From a virus: a stretch of DNA of 64,000 nucleotides. Below are positions 39,043 through 48,156 of the stretch, in pieces (positions within the stretch are counted from its first letter, which is position 1; every line of letters begins with the position of its first letter). The translations under genes and the position numbers were made by a program. The DNA lies in IMG/VR virus record IMGVR_UViG_3300035661_000025, positions 32,401 through 96,400 of that record; one strand, given 5' to 3'. Under the pieces are notes generated by a model that had not been told where the DNA came from, made no database searches, and saw nothing but the letters and a program-made list of their open reading frames with translations.

Positions 39043-40565
39043 TATTTATCTCCTAGCTCATAATATTCGCGTAATTTTAAATCATCTGTATTAATATCAA
39101 AATCTAATGTATATTGAGTGTATTCTTGAACGTCATTATCTTTATCATATATAACTTGACCTATCTCCAACTTGCCATAATTATCATAAATTGAAGCAAT
39201 TTTATTATCTTTAGTCATTTTGAAAGAATATTTACCTGATTTAAACTCACCTACTCCGGCGCTATCATGTTCCACAATTAAAGTTCGATCTAATGGATTA
39301 TATGGATTTCTATCATAAACAAACGTGTTAGCCCATATAGGTTGATCTGTTTTGTTATAATAATAAGTTTCAATACTAGAAATCAAATTTTTAGAATAAA
39401 AATATTTAATATAACCTAACTTAGTCAATGAGTCAAAATCATGTATTCCCAATGTTACAATTTTACCTCTTTTATATTCTGGAATAAACTTATATATGTT
39501 TACTCCTTTATAAATGTATTCTATTTCAGAAATATTTGGTTGTAAGCCTAACATATCTATATTATACATAAACAAATTAGAAATAGTTCTATCTGGTGTT
39601 ATAATTCCAGGAACCACAAATCTATTTACGAATGATTTAGTTACGTTATATTTGAAGTTAAGAACAGCTTCGCCAAATATCGAACTTTTCTGTAATTTAT
39701 CTCCTTTAAATCTAAATGAAGTTATATCATTATTAGAGAATGTCAAGTAGTTTTTATTAACTTTGAACCATAAATTTTTTGAAGTTGTTATTTTATATAC
39801 AGAACTTAACTCACCTACGGAATTATATTGTAATTCAATTTTTTTGTAAGGTGTTCCCGTGCTAGTAATATATGCTACTCTATCATTAGAATAAAATAAA
39901 CTAAAGCTAGCATCTAAAAGATATTGTTCGTTTCCCAAAGGTGTTTTTCTTAATGAGTATTCATCTATTCGTATAAGAATATCATCAGAATTATAAATGT
40001 AGTTTACCCTAAAATTTAGATTATTGACTTGGTCATAACCCAACACATTTAGTATTTTTCCATCGTAATATGTGGGAACAATCTGTAGTGACGTATCATA
40101 ATTTCTTATAAGATCTATCTGAGCTTGTTTTCCTCTACAATCAATATTTTCTAAATTATATTCTCTTAAAATACTAATAGGTATTTTATTTACTATTTCT
40201 CTTTCATCATGAAAATGAAATAATTTCTCTTTTCTTCCAGAATGATATTCAGATTCTTTAGATATAATGGATTTTCTTACATAAAACTCATTGTAATCAT
40301 CACTATTGGCTAATTTTACTATAGCTTCTTTTTTATCTTTATGTAAGATAAATTTTATAACTTCATCATTCACATCTCTTTGAAACGTAACTATAGGCTC
40401 AATATTAGAGGTTCTTTTATCTGATACATTCAATATTTTTCCATTAAGGAATTCTAAATCATATTCTACAGAATCCAATCCTGGCGCTATTCTAGACATA
40501 CTAGTTATATCATTACCAGTTTCATCATTACCAGTTTTGTTGTAAATATAAACTCTTTGTGCCAT
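39042..40565 (-). CDS. YD/RHS-like repeat protein, 507 aa
   Basis: The 507-residue protein is made of irregular repeats of the type 'V.YIYN.DDILIRIDEYS', 'LQYNSVGELSSVYKITTS', 'YDNYGKLEIGQVIYDKDND', as in RHS/YD-repeat shells. No signal peptide or membrane helix is seen. Start overlaps the previous gene's end by one base. Placement in a late fibre region suggests a virion adhesin, but an intracellular effector is also possible. Confidence 0.45.
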   Translation of the reverse strand: MAQRVYIYNKTGNDETGNDITSMSRIAPGLDSVEYDLEFLNGKILNVSDKRTSNIEPIVTFQRDVNDEVIKFILHKDKKEAIVKLANSDDYNEFYVRKSIISKESEYHSGRKEKLFHFHDEREIVNKIPISILREYNLENIDCRGKQAQIDLIRNYDTSLQIVPTYYDGKILNVLGYDQVNNLNFRVNYIYNSDDILIRIDEYSLRKTPLGNEQYLLDASFSLFYSNDRVAYITSTGTPYKKIELQYNSVGELSSVYKITTSKNLWFKVNKNYLTFSNNDITSFRFKGDKLQKSSIFGEAVLNFKYNVTKSFVNRFVVPGIITPDRTISNLFMYNIDMLGLQPNISEIEYIYKGVNIYKFIPEYKRGKIVTLGIHDFDSLTKLGYIKYFYSKNLISSIETYYYNKTDQPIWANTFVYDRNPYNPLDRTLIVEHDSAGVGEFKSGKYSFKMTKDNKIASIYDNYGKLEIGQVIYDKDNDVQEYTQYTLDFDINTDDLKLREYYELGDK

Positions 40566-41566
40566 TAATATTCCTCTCTAACTTGTGTTATATTTCCATT
40601 TGAGTCATAGTCATAATATAATGTGCTTATCAAATTTCTATCTCCATCAGTGTATTTAACATGATGAATCTTATATGGATCTGGAACAGAGTTAACAACT
40701 CCGCCATAATACATTATAAACTGGTTCAATATTTTAGTTCTAGAATAATTAAGTATTTCTATGTAATCAATATAAGGCTGATTAGTATTAGATGGTATCA
40801 TATAAAATTGTAAAGGACCTTGTTCACCCATATAAAAAGTGTTTACATACGGAAGATCTTTATTATAAACTACATGAATAAATCTATCATCTATTTCACT
40901 AAAAGAAAATGCAGAATGAATTGTAGGCTCAACGAAGTCAGGTTCATTATTTACCCAATCTAAATTATCATACATTCCATTAATTGCTAAAGTGTTATTT
41001 CTAGCACTAGCATAATCTGAATAATCCAGCTCAACATAATCTGATTGAGAATATAATTCTTCATTATAATTAGGGTTTACATTTTCATAAGTATTATCAT
41101 CCCAATAATCATGGCTAACATACCCTCTAGGAGTTAGCAAATGACCTGATCTAACATATTCCTGAATTACGGTATAAAATATTCCTTCTGTTAAGTATCC
41201 AGAAACTAAAGACCCTTCATATTTGACAGATAGATATGGTGATTCTATCATATTATCTCTATAATTTATGATAGACTCTAATATATTATCAGAGCTAAAT
41301 TTCATCAATTGTTTTTCATTAGATACCATACCTATTGCAGATTCAAAATCTGTATAGATATAATTATCAAAAATGTTTATTTCTTTTTCTAAGCTTAGAT
41401 AGCCACCATCTAAGCTTCTTATTTTTCGATTATAAACCTCAGTATCCGCATAATTATAGGAAACATATGTTGGTTCCACATAAAGTTCTTCAACAGGTCT
41501 ATAACTAGACAAAACTCCTGCTTCATATAAATTTAATGTAGAGGTTTCTAAATCATTGTATCCCAT
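40565..41566 (-). CDS. YD/RHS-like repeat protein, 333 aa
   Basis: The 333-residue protein ends LISTLYYDYDSNGNITQVREEY, a clear YD repeat, and contains GYVSHDYWDDNTYEN, which resembles GYVSQYPIYEP...SYWDDDF in the neighbour at 41700. Many Tyr, Asn and Asp suggest a beta-shell surface. AGGAGGATAATATACA on the minus strand is a strong ribosome site. Function not known. Confidence 0.45.
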   Translation of the reverse strand: MGYNDLETSTLNLYEAGVLSSYRPVEELYVEPTYVSYNYADTEVYNRKIRSLDGGYLSLEKEINIFDNYIYTDFESAIGMVSNEKQLMKFSSDNILESIINYRDNMIESPYLSVKYEGSLVSGYLTEGIFYTVIQEYVRSGHLLTPRGYVSHDYWDDNTYENVNPNYNEELYSQSDYVELDYSDYASARNNTLAINGMYDNLDWVNNEPDFVEPTIHSAFSFSEIDDRFIHVVYNKDLPYVNTFYMGEQGPLQFYMIPSNTNQPYIDYIEILNYSRTKILNQFIMYYGGVVNSVPDPYKIHHVKYTDGDRNLISTLYYDYDSNGNITQVREEY

Positions 41567-41699
41567 TGTATATTATCCTCCTGGATATTGAATATAGCCA
41601 TCTTAATCAATGGCATAATTTTCATCGGAATGTAACTAAACAGATCATAAATCTAATGCATATGATACATCTACGTAATTAAATTACATACAGTATCTT
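41567..41699. other. Gap between two YD-repeat genes
   Basis: 133 bases. It holds the AGGAGGA ribosome site of the minus-strand gene at 41566 and a short GTAATTAAATTAC hairpin. No further gene is supported. Confidence 0.4.
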
Positions 41700-43799
41700 T
41701 TACAAGCACATAGCTACATACTCAAAATCTGATGAGAAATCATCATCCCAATAGCTAGTGTCACATTCATCATCTGGACATGGCTCATAAATTGGGTATT
41801 GACTAACATAACCTTCTTTTGGAATTACATAATCATCAACTTCAAAATACCCTAACTTGTGATAACTATCTACAAAATCGATATATTTTATAGCGTTAGA
41901 ATTTTCTGAGTTAAAATATCCATCTTTAGTCATATATGGTTTAGCTACCATGATTTGATATTCAATATCAGGGTGTTCAAATTTAGATGATTCTCTTCCT
42001 AAAGTGCTAAGGAATTCAATTCTTTTTATGAAATTTCCAACGTAAACATCATTTATTTTCTCAAATACATCTACATATTGACAAATGCCATCTTTTCTAT
42101 AAAAAGGAATGAAGAAAAAATCAATGCCCCCGTTTTTAACTATTATGTATTTCAAGTAAGGTTGACAACCAGTTCCTTCAGCAAAGTTCCAATCATTTTC
42201 ATTCATAAAAAATCTTTGAACTTTAGGTCTATTATAATCATAAACATAATCTAATGAATTGTTTTCATCAATAAACACAGATTCTGTAGCAACGGGATCA
42301 TCTTTATCAGAAACACCATCAATTTCGCCAATGATACAATCACCATCACTAAGAAATTTCAATTCAATAGTTAAAGTATCTTCAAAAAATATCCCGTTTA
42401 TTTTAGAGCTAGAGTAACAAATTTTATACCAAAGAACTGGATTTTCATGTACATTGATATATCTATAAGCTTTATGAAAATAACCATTGTATTTTTTATA
42501 CTCTAAGTGAATATCAAAATTAATGTTTTTTCTATTCAAGAAGGTTTCAATCCTTCCTTTATCATCTCTAACAACCGTATAATATTTAGATATATTTTCG
42601 TCCGCATCAAAAAACATAACTTTATATAATTTTCCATTCAAATCATAATAATAATTCATTATACCATAATATGAATAATTTACTCCATCACTTTCTATAC
42701 GTTCAAAAATTAAAGAATCTATAAGATTATCTGGGCGATATTTTGGAGTAGCTTTTTGATATAAAATATCAATTTCATTGTAATATAAAATTTCTTCAAC
42801 ATGCTTATGTTTTTTATCGAAAGATAAAAAAGCGAGACCATAATCTGACATATCTGAGAATGCATTTACAGGAGGCTTATCTTCATTAATTAATACTTCT
42901 ATACGTCTAGAACCTTCTTTTTTTGCTCCAAAATATTGTTCGCATTTTATAGCTAAATTTAAATTAGCTGGTCCCGTAACAAAAGGTTTTTCAGCAAAGT
43001 AGAATATATTACAAGCTATAACAGTATTCCACTCTTTTTGATATGAAATTACTTTAGCTCTTCCATCAACGTCTGTACTGAATCTCATGTAAGAATAATT
43101 TTCTCTATCAAATCCTATCAAGAATCTTGAAGTATTTGTATAAGAGTAAACACATTTTTGAAAATCGACAACTTCACCATTTTCGATATATGATTGTCTC
43201 ATTTGAACATCATAAAGCTTACCATCTTCATCTGTATTCAATGACTCTATAGTTCTAACTAATTCAAATGTAGTTCCATTAGATGAAGTATATTCTTTAA
43301 CTGTTATGTTTCCATTGATATATTCATATGTCCATTTTTTTGTGGTTAATTTCGATTGAATGTCTACATATAACAAAGTATTAATTTGGAATTTATCTTC
43401 TAATTCATCATACTGAGTAATATATTCTCCTATTATGAAACCATTGTAAAATTTCTTAATAGATTTTATAAAACAAACATCTAAAGATTTATCAAAAGAT
43501 GCGTAATATAACATGTTTCTAAAGTTAGTAAATGGTATTATTTTCTTTTTAGTATTGTCATATTCAAAAAGCAATCCTATATTCAAACCGTTTTCTTGGC
43601 AAATTTCATAATGAACATTATTACAATTATATTCTAAAGGTACTACAGCTTCTTTAGAAATATTTGTATTTTTGTAGATAGGAGCTATAAGATTATATGG
43701 TTTGCTAGGTATTCCAAATACAGTAGCTAAGTCTGACGTGGCATTAAGGTCTCGGTACTCATATTCAAAAATGTGAACATTTGGACTCAAAATTTCCAT
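41700..43799 (-). CDS. Large YD/RHS-like repeat protein, 699 aa
   Basis: The 699-residue protein opens MEILSPNVHIFEYEYRDLNATSD and has repeats such as WTYEYINGNITVKEYTS, YYYDLNGKLYKVMFFD and VVRDDKGRIETFLNRKN, typical YD-type turns. The C-terminal part has EGYVSQYPIYEP, matching a segment of the protein at 40565. Its first gene position and a near-late box (TATAAGTA, 43840-43847) suggest late expression. Candidate variable fibre or host-interaction protein. Confidence 0.45.
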   Translation of the reverse strand: MEILSPNVHIFEYEYRDLNATSDLATVFGIPSKPYNLIAPIYKNTNISKEAVVPLEYNCNNVHYEICQENGLNIGLLFEYDNTKKKIIPFTNFRNMLYYASFDKSLDVCFIKSIKKFYNGFIIGEYITQYDELEDKFQINTLLYVDIQSKLTTKKWTYEYINGNITVKEYTSSNGTTFELVRTIESLNTDEDGKLYDVQMRQSYIENGEVVDFQKCVYSYTNTSRFLIGFDRENYSYMRFSTDVDGRAKVISYQKEWNTVIACNIFYFAEKPFVTGPANLNLAIKCEQYFGAKKEGSRRIEVLINEDKPPVNAFSDMSDYGLAFLSFDKKHKHVEEILYYNEIDILYQKATPKYRPDNLIDSLIFERIESDGVNYSYYGIMNYYYDLNGKLYKVMFFDADENISKYYTVVRDDKGRIETFLNRKNINFDIHLEYKKYNGYFHKAYRYINVHENPVLWYKICYSSSKINGIFFEDTLTIELKFLSDGDCIIGEIDGVSDKDDPVATESVFIDENNSLDYVYDYNRPKVQRFFMNENDWNFAEGTGCQPYLKYIIVKNGGIDFFFIPFYRKDGICQYVDVFEKINDVYVGNFIKRIEFLSTLGRESSKFEHPDIEYQIMVAKPYMTKDGYFNSENSNAIKYIDFVDSYHKLGYFEVDDYVIPKEGYVSQYPIYEPCPDDECDTSYWDDDFSSDFEYVAMCL

Positions 43800-43815
43800 A
43801 GTGACCTCATTAAAG

Positions 43816-43838
43816 TTTAAGTTAAGTTATGATATAAT
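43816..43838 (+). promoter_or_regulatory. Early promoter, TTTAAG element plus extended -10
   Basis: TTTAAGTTAAGTTA then TGATATAAT (43830-43838) precedes the gene at 43886. Confidence 0.65.
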
Positions 43839-43839
43839 A

Positions 43840-43847
43840 TACTTATA
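43840..43847 (-). promoter_or_regulatory. Near-match late promoter (minus strand)
   Basis: TATAAGTA on the minus strand, one base from TATAAATA, starts two bases beyond the plus-strand -10, the same placement as at 1648 and 17684. It could drive the large YD-repeat gene. Confidence 0.35.
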
Positions 43848-43885
43848 AATCATAAATATTTTGAATTATTTATCAAAGGATCTAC

Positions 43886-44203
43886 ATGGAATATGATAAA
43901 GTTTCCAAAATACCTAGCTCAATAGCAGATGCCCGAAACATCATTGATATTTCTAAACGAAAAAACCAAATGATTTTAACATACGATATTAAGCAACATT
44001 TTTCTGACGACACTACCTCTTTAGAAGAGAAAAAAACAATAATTATAACTTATAACAAAAAAATTAAAAGCTTTGATGTACAAGTAGATGAAGAAGATAA
44101 TGTTTTCTTAGGTGTTGTTTTTAAACCTCCTTTTTCATTTTTTGGGTGGAGATTAACAAAGGATAATAATGCAGTTAACCCCTCATCAACAACTAATATT
44201 TAA
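43886..44203 (+). CDS. Hypothetical early protein, 105 aa
   Basis: A 105-residue protein (MEYDKVSKIPSSIADARNII...), with a beta-rich middle and FKPPFSFFGWRL near the end. AAAGGATCTAC precedes the ATG. It overlaps the helicase gene by 35 bases in another frame, an unusually long overlap for this genome. Confidence 0.55.
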   Translation: MEYDKVSKIPSSIADARNIIDISKRKNQMILTYDIKQHFSDDTTSLEEKKTIIITYNKKIKSFDVQVDEEDNVFLGVVFKPPFSFFGWRLTKDNNAVNPSSTTNI

Positions 44204-45485
44204 TGATATAATTGATGGAATAGATACGTCTCTAGGAATGGGTCAAAAATTCTTTGGATCTTTAACTGGACCCGCAGGAACAGGAAAAACTGTAATTTCT
44301 TCAAGAATAATTAAATATCTTTTAGAAAAATATCCTATGAAAAATTTAAGAGTTACTACACCTACTCACAAATCATTAAAAGTTTTAAATGACTATATTG
44401 ATAAAAGCATCAAAAAACATAGAAATTATTCATCAAGCACTATTCACTCTTATTTAAAACTGAAAATGCAAAAATTAGAAGATAGAATTGTATTGATAGA
44501 AGATTTTGATGATGGAAAAATGGATAAAACAAAAATTTTAATTATAGATGAAAGCTCTATGGTCTCTAAATCTTTGTTTGACCATATAAAAAACAAAGCA
44601 TTTAAAAGTGGAATAGATGTAGTTTTATTTGTTGGAGATAAGATGCAATTACCTCCAGTAGAAGGTGGAGAAAACCCAGTCTATGATTCTATAGATCAAT
44701 ATGAATTAACCGAAGTAGTAAGACAGGCTGCAGATAGCCCTATTTTGAAAAAAGCTACAGAAATTAGAATGTGTATAGCTAATAACAATTTTGATATGAA
44801 TGTGTTGAGATTTGATGAGTTTACAAATTCTTCTAATGGAATATTTCTTTATAAAGATATGAAAGAATGGCTTAAACATTACTTAGAAAATAAAGATGAC
44901 AAAATGTTATCTTCGTTTACAAACGATTCTGTTAATGCTTATAATAAATTTGTTAGAAATTATGTTAATGGTAGTGTAAATTTACCTAAATTGATAGATG
45001 GAGAAGAGGTAGTTCTTCAAGAAGCATATTCATTTGATAATAAATTTTTATCAAATGGCGATACTTTAACAGTATATTCACCAGTTTTAAATCATCACCC
45101 AGTATTAAAAGTTAATTATTGGTCATTTACTCCAAAAGAAGAAGATACTGAGGGAATTTTCGTTCAAGTCCTAGATGATGATTCTATTGGAGCTTATAAT
45201 GAATTATTAGACAAAATATCAACAAAAGCAAAAAAATTCAAATTTGAAGGTAAACACAAGGAAGCCAAAGAATTATGGGATAAGTATTGGGAAGTTAAAT
45301 CTATGTTTGTAGATGTAAAATACAACTTTGCCAATACCATTCATAAATTACAAGGTTCCAGTTACAATGATGTTTATCTTAATTTAAAAGAAACTATTGA
45401 TAATTCACCAGATAGAAAAATGTTATTTCATCTAGTTTATGTTGCATTAACTAGAGCTAGAAAAAATGTTTATCTTTTCGTTTAA
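44169..45485 (+). CDS. Dda-like SF1B DNA helicase
   Basis: The 438-residue protein has helicase motifs: Walker A TGPAGTGKTVIS at residues 33-44, TPTHKSLKVL, STIHSYLK, Walker B ILIIDESSMVS near residue 126, GDKMQLPPVEGG, NTIHKLQGSSYNDV and YVALTRARKNVYLF near 423. These match RecD2/Dda enzymes that unwind DNA 5-to-3 and clear bound proteins at replication start. AAAGGATAATA precedes the ATG. A strong terminator follows directly. Confidence 0.9.
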   Translation: MQLTPHQQLIFNDIIDGIDTSLGMGQKFFGSLTGPAGTGKTVISSRIIKYLLEKYPMKNLRVTTPTHKSLKVLNDYIDKSIKKHRNYSSSTIHSYLKLKMQKLEDRIVLIEDFDDGKMDKTKILIIDESSMVSKSLFDHIKNKAFKSGIDVVLFVGDKMQLPPVEGGENPVYDSIDQYELTEVVRQAADSPILKKATEIRMCIANNNFDMNVLRFDEFTNSSNGIFLYKDMKEWLKHYLENKDDKMLSSFTNDSVNAYNKFVRNYVNGSVNLPKLIDGEEVVLQEAYSFDNKFLSNGDTLTVYSPVLNHHPVLKVNYWSFTPKEEDTEGIFVQVLDDDSIGAYNELLDKISTKAKKFKFEGKHKEAKELWDKYWEVKSMFVDVKYNFANTIHKLQGSSYNDVYLNLKETIDNSPDRKMLFHLVYVALTRARKNVYLFV

Positions 45486-45512
45486 TTGAACATTTGAATG
45501 TTCAATTTTTCA
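45485..45512 (+). terminator. Intrinsic terminator after the helicase
   Basis: ATTGAACAT and ATGTTCAAT pair around TTGA, followed by TTTTT. The stem begins at the last base of the helicase stop codon. Confidence 0.85.
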
Positions 45513-45584
45513 TTTTTGGAAGGTTTTATATTCAAAAATAAATTTTTTAAACTCACCTCAAAATAATTCTACTTATTTTTTCTG

Positions 45585-45592
45585 TATAAATA
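45585..45592 (+). promoter_or_regulatory. T4-type late promoter box
   Basis: TATAAATA lies 26 bases before the ATG at 45618, after a long stretch without genes. It starts the late run through the fibre at 46977. Confidence 0.65.
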
Positions 45593-45617
45593 TTATAATT
45601 CAATTAAGGCAATTATA

Positions 45618-46211
45618 ATGCAGAAATTCTCTCAGTTCATCACAGAAACTATTTCTTATGACCAAATTATAAAAGCTATAAAACTAAATAATCTAAACGG
45701 ACCTTTCCTTTGGCGAGGAGTAACTTTCAAATTAGATGATGATTTTGGTTTGAAAAAAGTTAGAAAAGATAGAGAATCTCTATCTAATTACTCTTATCAT
45801 TATGAATTTAATGAGCTGTTTTTCAAAAAATTTAAATCTAAATTAAGATCTGAAGCTGTTTTTTGTGTAAAAAATCAACATTTAGCTGCAGATTATGGAA
45901 CTCCTGTAATTGTTATACCTAAAGATAAAGCTAAGTTTTATCATTCGCCATTTGTTAAAGACTTAATTACATTTGATAAAATAAAATTAAATCTTCAAAA
46001 TAATGAGATTCTGAAAGATAAAAAAACCATAGAAGAAAAATTACAAGCAATAGTAGATACATATATTGAATATTCTGATATTTCTAAAATAAAAGATAAC
46101 AATGAAATAATGATATTATGTAATGAATATTATTATATTAATGTAGAAAATATGCCGTATATGCATACTTATGAGGATTTAGTTGATTATTTGGAGGAAA
46201 ATAATGTTTAG
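45618..46211 (+). CDS. Putative packaged ADP-ribosyltransferase-like protein
   Basis: The 197-residue protein begins MQKFSQFITETIS, close to the T4 internal-protein leader MKTYQEFIAEA, with ITE|T as possible protease site. The body has GPFLWRGV, VRKDRESLS, LRSEAVFCVKNQHLAADYGTPVIVIP and SPFVKDL, an arrangement that looks like small phage ADP-ribosyltransferases (R-G strand, a Ser-containing middle strand, later acidic region). It is driven by a late box. A packaged effector of host takeover, as T4 Alt is, is a reasonable guess; the enzymatic assignment is weak. Confidence 0.35.
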   Translation: MQKFSQFITETISYDQIIKAIKLNNLNGPFLWRGVTFKLDDDFGLKKVRKDRESLSNYSYHYEFNELFFKKFKSKLRSEAVFCVKNQHLAADYGTPVIVIPKDKAKFYHSPFVKDLITFDKIKLNLQNNEILKDKKTIEEKLQAIVDTYIEYSDISKIKDNNEIMILCNEYYYINVENMPYMHTYEDLVDYLEENNV

Positions 46212-46692
46212 CTTCAAAACATATCTAGATGATTTGAACAATCAAGTGAATACTTTTGATTTAAATAAAGATTTAATAGAGACTATTATAGATCCTTGTA
46301 TAAAATACTCTAAACGATTAAAAAATAGAGATTTATTTTTTATAGAAACTAATTTTTCAAATATACAAGGTCCAGGTATAATAGTTAAAAACATATTAGA
46401 ACCAACTGAAGTTAAAAGAGAAGGTGAAAATGTTTTTATACCAATAGATTTATTTCAATGCACACAGATCGTAAATAATGAAGAAATCAAAACTTTAAAA
46501 ACTCTTGAAGAAAGTATTATAATGTTTGAATCTAATAATTATTTTATTTTAAACTTATCTAGATTATTTTCATTTATGAACAAGAGCAAATTAAATAAAA
46601 TAAAATCTATTAATGAAGTTAAAACATACAGTGATTTAATTTATTTTTTAACTGTATTTAAAGATTATTACAATTATAGGAGAGGAAAATGA
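46204..46692 (+). CDS. Hypothetical late protein, 162 aa
   Basis: ATG at 46204 has GGAGGAAAATA upstream and overlaps the previous gene by eight bases. It begins MFSFKTYLDDLNNQV, which has the aromatic spacing of the leader family but no clear protease site. The rest (IDPCIKYSKRLKNRDLFFIETN, IQGPGIIVKNILEPT) is not recognised. Likely late. Confidence 0.5.
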   Translation: MFSFKTYLDDLNNQVNTFDLNKDLIETIIDPCIKYSKRLKNRDLFFIETNFSNIQGPGIIVKNILEPTEVKREGENVFIPIDLFQCTQIVNNEEIKTLKTLEESIIMFESNNYFILNLSRLFSFMNKSKLNKIKSINEVKTYSDLIYFLTVFKDYYNYRRGK

Positions 46693-46838
46693 ATGAAGAA
46701 ACTGCAGCTGCAGATATAGCAGGTGTTGACTTACCATTAGGTGATAAAAACAATAAATACAATCAGATAGTTAAACGCATTAAAAAAATCAAAAAAAGGA
46801 AACCTGATGCAAAGCAGATACAACAAGCACCTGAATGA
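46689..46838 (+). CDS. Small basic protein, 49 aa
   Basis: A 49-residue protein with a basic end (IVKRIKKIKKRKPDAK). It overlaps the previous stop (ATGA) with AGAGGAAA upstream. Its small size and lysine-rich tail resemble short T4-like head or tail accessory proteins. It ends inside another small frame. Confidence 0.5.
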   Translation: MNEETAAADIAGVDLPLGDKNNKYNQIVKRIKKIKKRKPDAKQIQQAPE

Positions 46839-46893
46839 ATTAGACGGTGGCTCAAATGATGAAAAAGAGCTTTTGGGAAAAATTGAAAGATAA
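46807..46893 (+). CDS. Possible tiny protein, 28 aa
   Basis: A frame starting at ATG 46807 after AAAGGAAACCTG gives 28 residues (MQSRYNKHLNELDGGSNDEK...), overlapping the end of the previous small gene by 32 bases. A further 29-codon frame lies behind it at 46855-46944. The ribosome site is the only support. Confidence 0.25.
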   Translation: MQSRYNKHLNELDGGSNDEKELLGKIER

Positions 46894-46976
46894 TGCAGAA
46901 ATTTTAATTAAATATAGACAGCTATTGCTTTTAAAAGATCTATAAGATCTAATGAATTTAGGATAAGGAATAAATT

Positions 46977-48149
46977 ATGGCATTAATATTAAGAAGAGAC
47001 AAAGGTACTGTATTAACACACAATGAAGTGGATGATAATTTCGTTTATCTAGATACCACTGCTGTAAAGTTAACAGGCAGTCAAACTATAGATGGAGTTA
47101 AAACATTCACTAGTACAATTGCTGGTTCAATTACTGGTAATTCAGAAACAGTAACTAATGGTGTTTATACAATTGGAAATCAATCCATAGATGGAGTTAA
47201 AACATTCACTAGTACAATTGCTGGTTCAATTACTGGTAATTCAGAAACAGTAACTAATGGTGTTTATACAATTGGCAATCAGATTATTGCAGGAACAAAA
47301 ACATTCTCTAGTACAATTATTGGGTCAATTTCAGGTAATGCAGCTACAGTAACTGATGGAGTTTATGCTAGTACCACTCAAACTATTACAGGAGCTAAAA
47401 CATTTACTACAATTATTACTGGTAATATTTCAGGAAATGCAGCTACAGTAACAAATGGTGTTTATACAACAGGAAACCAAACTATAGCTGGTGTTAAAAC
47501 TTTTTCAGATGGTATAGTAGCAAATACAACAGGTAATGCAACAACAGTAACTGATGGAGTTTATGCTAGTACCACTCAAACTATTACAGGAGCTAAAACA
47601 TTTACTCAGATAATTACTGGGTCAATTTCAGGTAATGCTGGAACAGTTACAAATGGAGTTTATACAACAGGAAACCAAACGATAGCTGGTGTTAAAACAT
47701 TCTCTAGTACCATTACTGGGTCAATTTCAGGTAATGCTGGAACAGTAACTGATGGAGTTTATGCTAGTACCACTCAAACTATTACAGGAGCTAAAACATT
47801 CTCTAGTACAATTATAGGATCAATTTCGGGAAATGCTGGAACAGTAACTGATGGAGTTTATGCTAGTACCACTCAAACTATTACAGGAGCTAAAACATTC
47901 TCTAGTACCATTACTGGGTCAATTACTGGTAATGCTGGAACAGTTACAAATGGAGTTTATACTGTAGGAAATCAGTCAATAGCTGGTGTTAAAACATTTA
48001 TTGATGATGTTGTTATGACTCCTAGTGCATCAGTTGTTCCAGTAAATAACGGGGATATGATGTTTGAATTAACATCTGATACATCATTAACGATAAAAGT
48101 AAAAGGTTCAGATGGCGTAGTTCGTAGTACAGTTTTAACTTTAGCATAA
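46977..48149 (+). CDS. Tail fibre with 33-residue tandem repeats
   Basis: The 390-residue protein begins with the shared fibre anchor (LRRDKGTVLTHNEVDDNFVYLD) followed by about ten copies of a 33-residue unit of the form TVT(N/D)GVY...Q(T/S)I.G.KTF...I.GSI.GNA. The last ~45 residues are a different C-terminal cap. The first two copies are identical over 86 bases. The repeats form a long trimeric shaft; unit number can change by recombination. AAGGAATAAATT precedes the ATG. Confidence 0.75.
   Translation: MALILRRDKGTVLTHNEVDDNFVYLDTTAVKLTGSQTIDGVKTFTSTIAGSITGNSETVTNGVYTIGNQSIDGVKTFTSTIAGSITGNSETVTNGVYTIGNQIIAGTKTFSSTIIGSISGNAATVTDGVYASTTQTITGAKTFTTIITGNISGNAATVTNGVYTTGNQTIAGVKTFSDGIVANTTGNATTVTDGVYASTTQTITGAKTFTQIITGSISGNAGTVTNGVYTTGNQTIAGVKTFSSTITGSISGNAGTVTDGVYASTTQTITGAKTFSSTIIGSISGNAGTVTDGVYASTTQTITGAKTFSSTITGSITGNAGTVTNGVYTVGNQSIAGVKTFIDDVVMTPSASVVPVNNGDMMFELTSDTSLTIKVKGSDGVVRSTVLTLA
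47080..47996 (+). repeat. 99-base tandem repeat array inside the fibre gene
   Basis: About ten 99-base units. Copies at 47091 and 47190 are identical for 86 bases. The units alternate between a GNQ-type and an STTQ-type. Several share 50 bases or more without change. Confidence 0.8.
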
Positions 48150-48156
48150 TTTATTA

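Noticed and set aside
41580-41660. 25-codon minus-strand frame between the YD-repeat genes
   Set aside because: No ribosome site, and it overlaps the next gene's ribosome site and start.
46855-46944. 29-codon frame MMKKSFWEKLKDN... as a gene
   Set aside because: No ribosome site and overlap with another small frame; support is too weak to list separately.
47080-47996. Regular 99-base repeats as a CRISPR array
   Set aside because: The repeats are contiguous coding sequence in one frame with no spacers; they form a fibre shaft.
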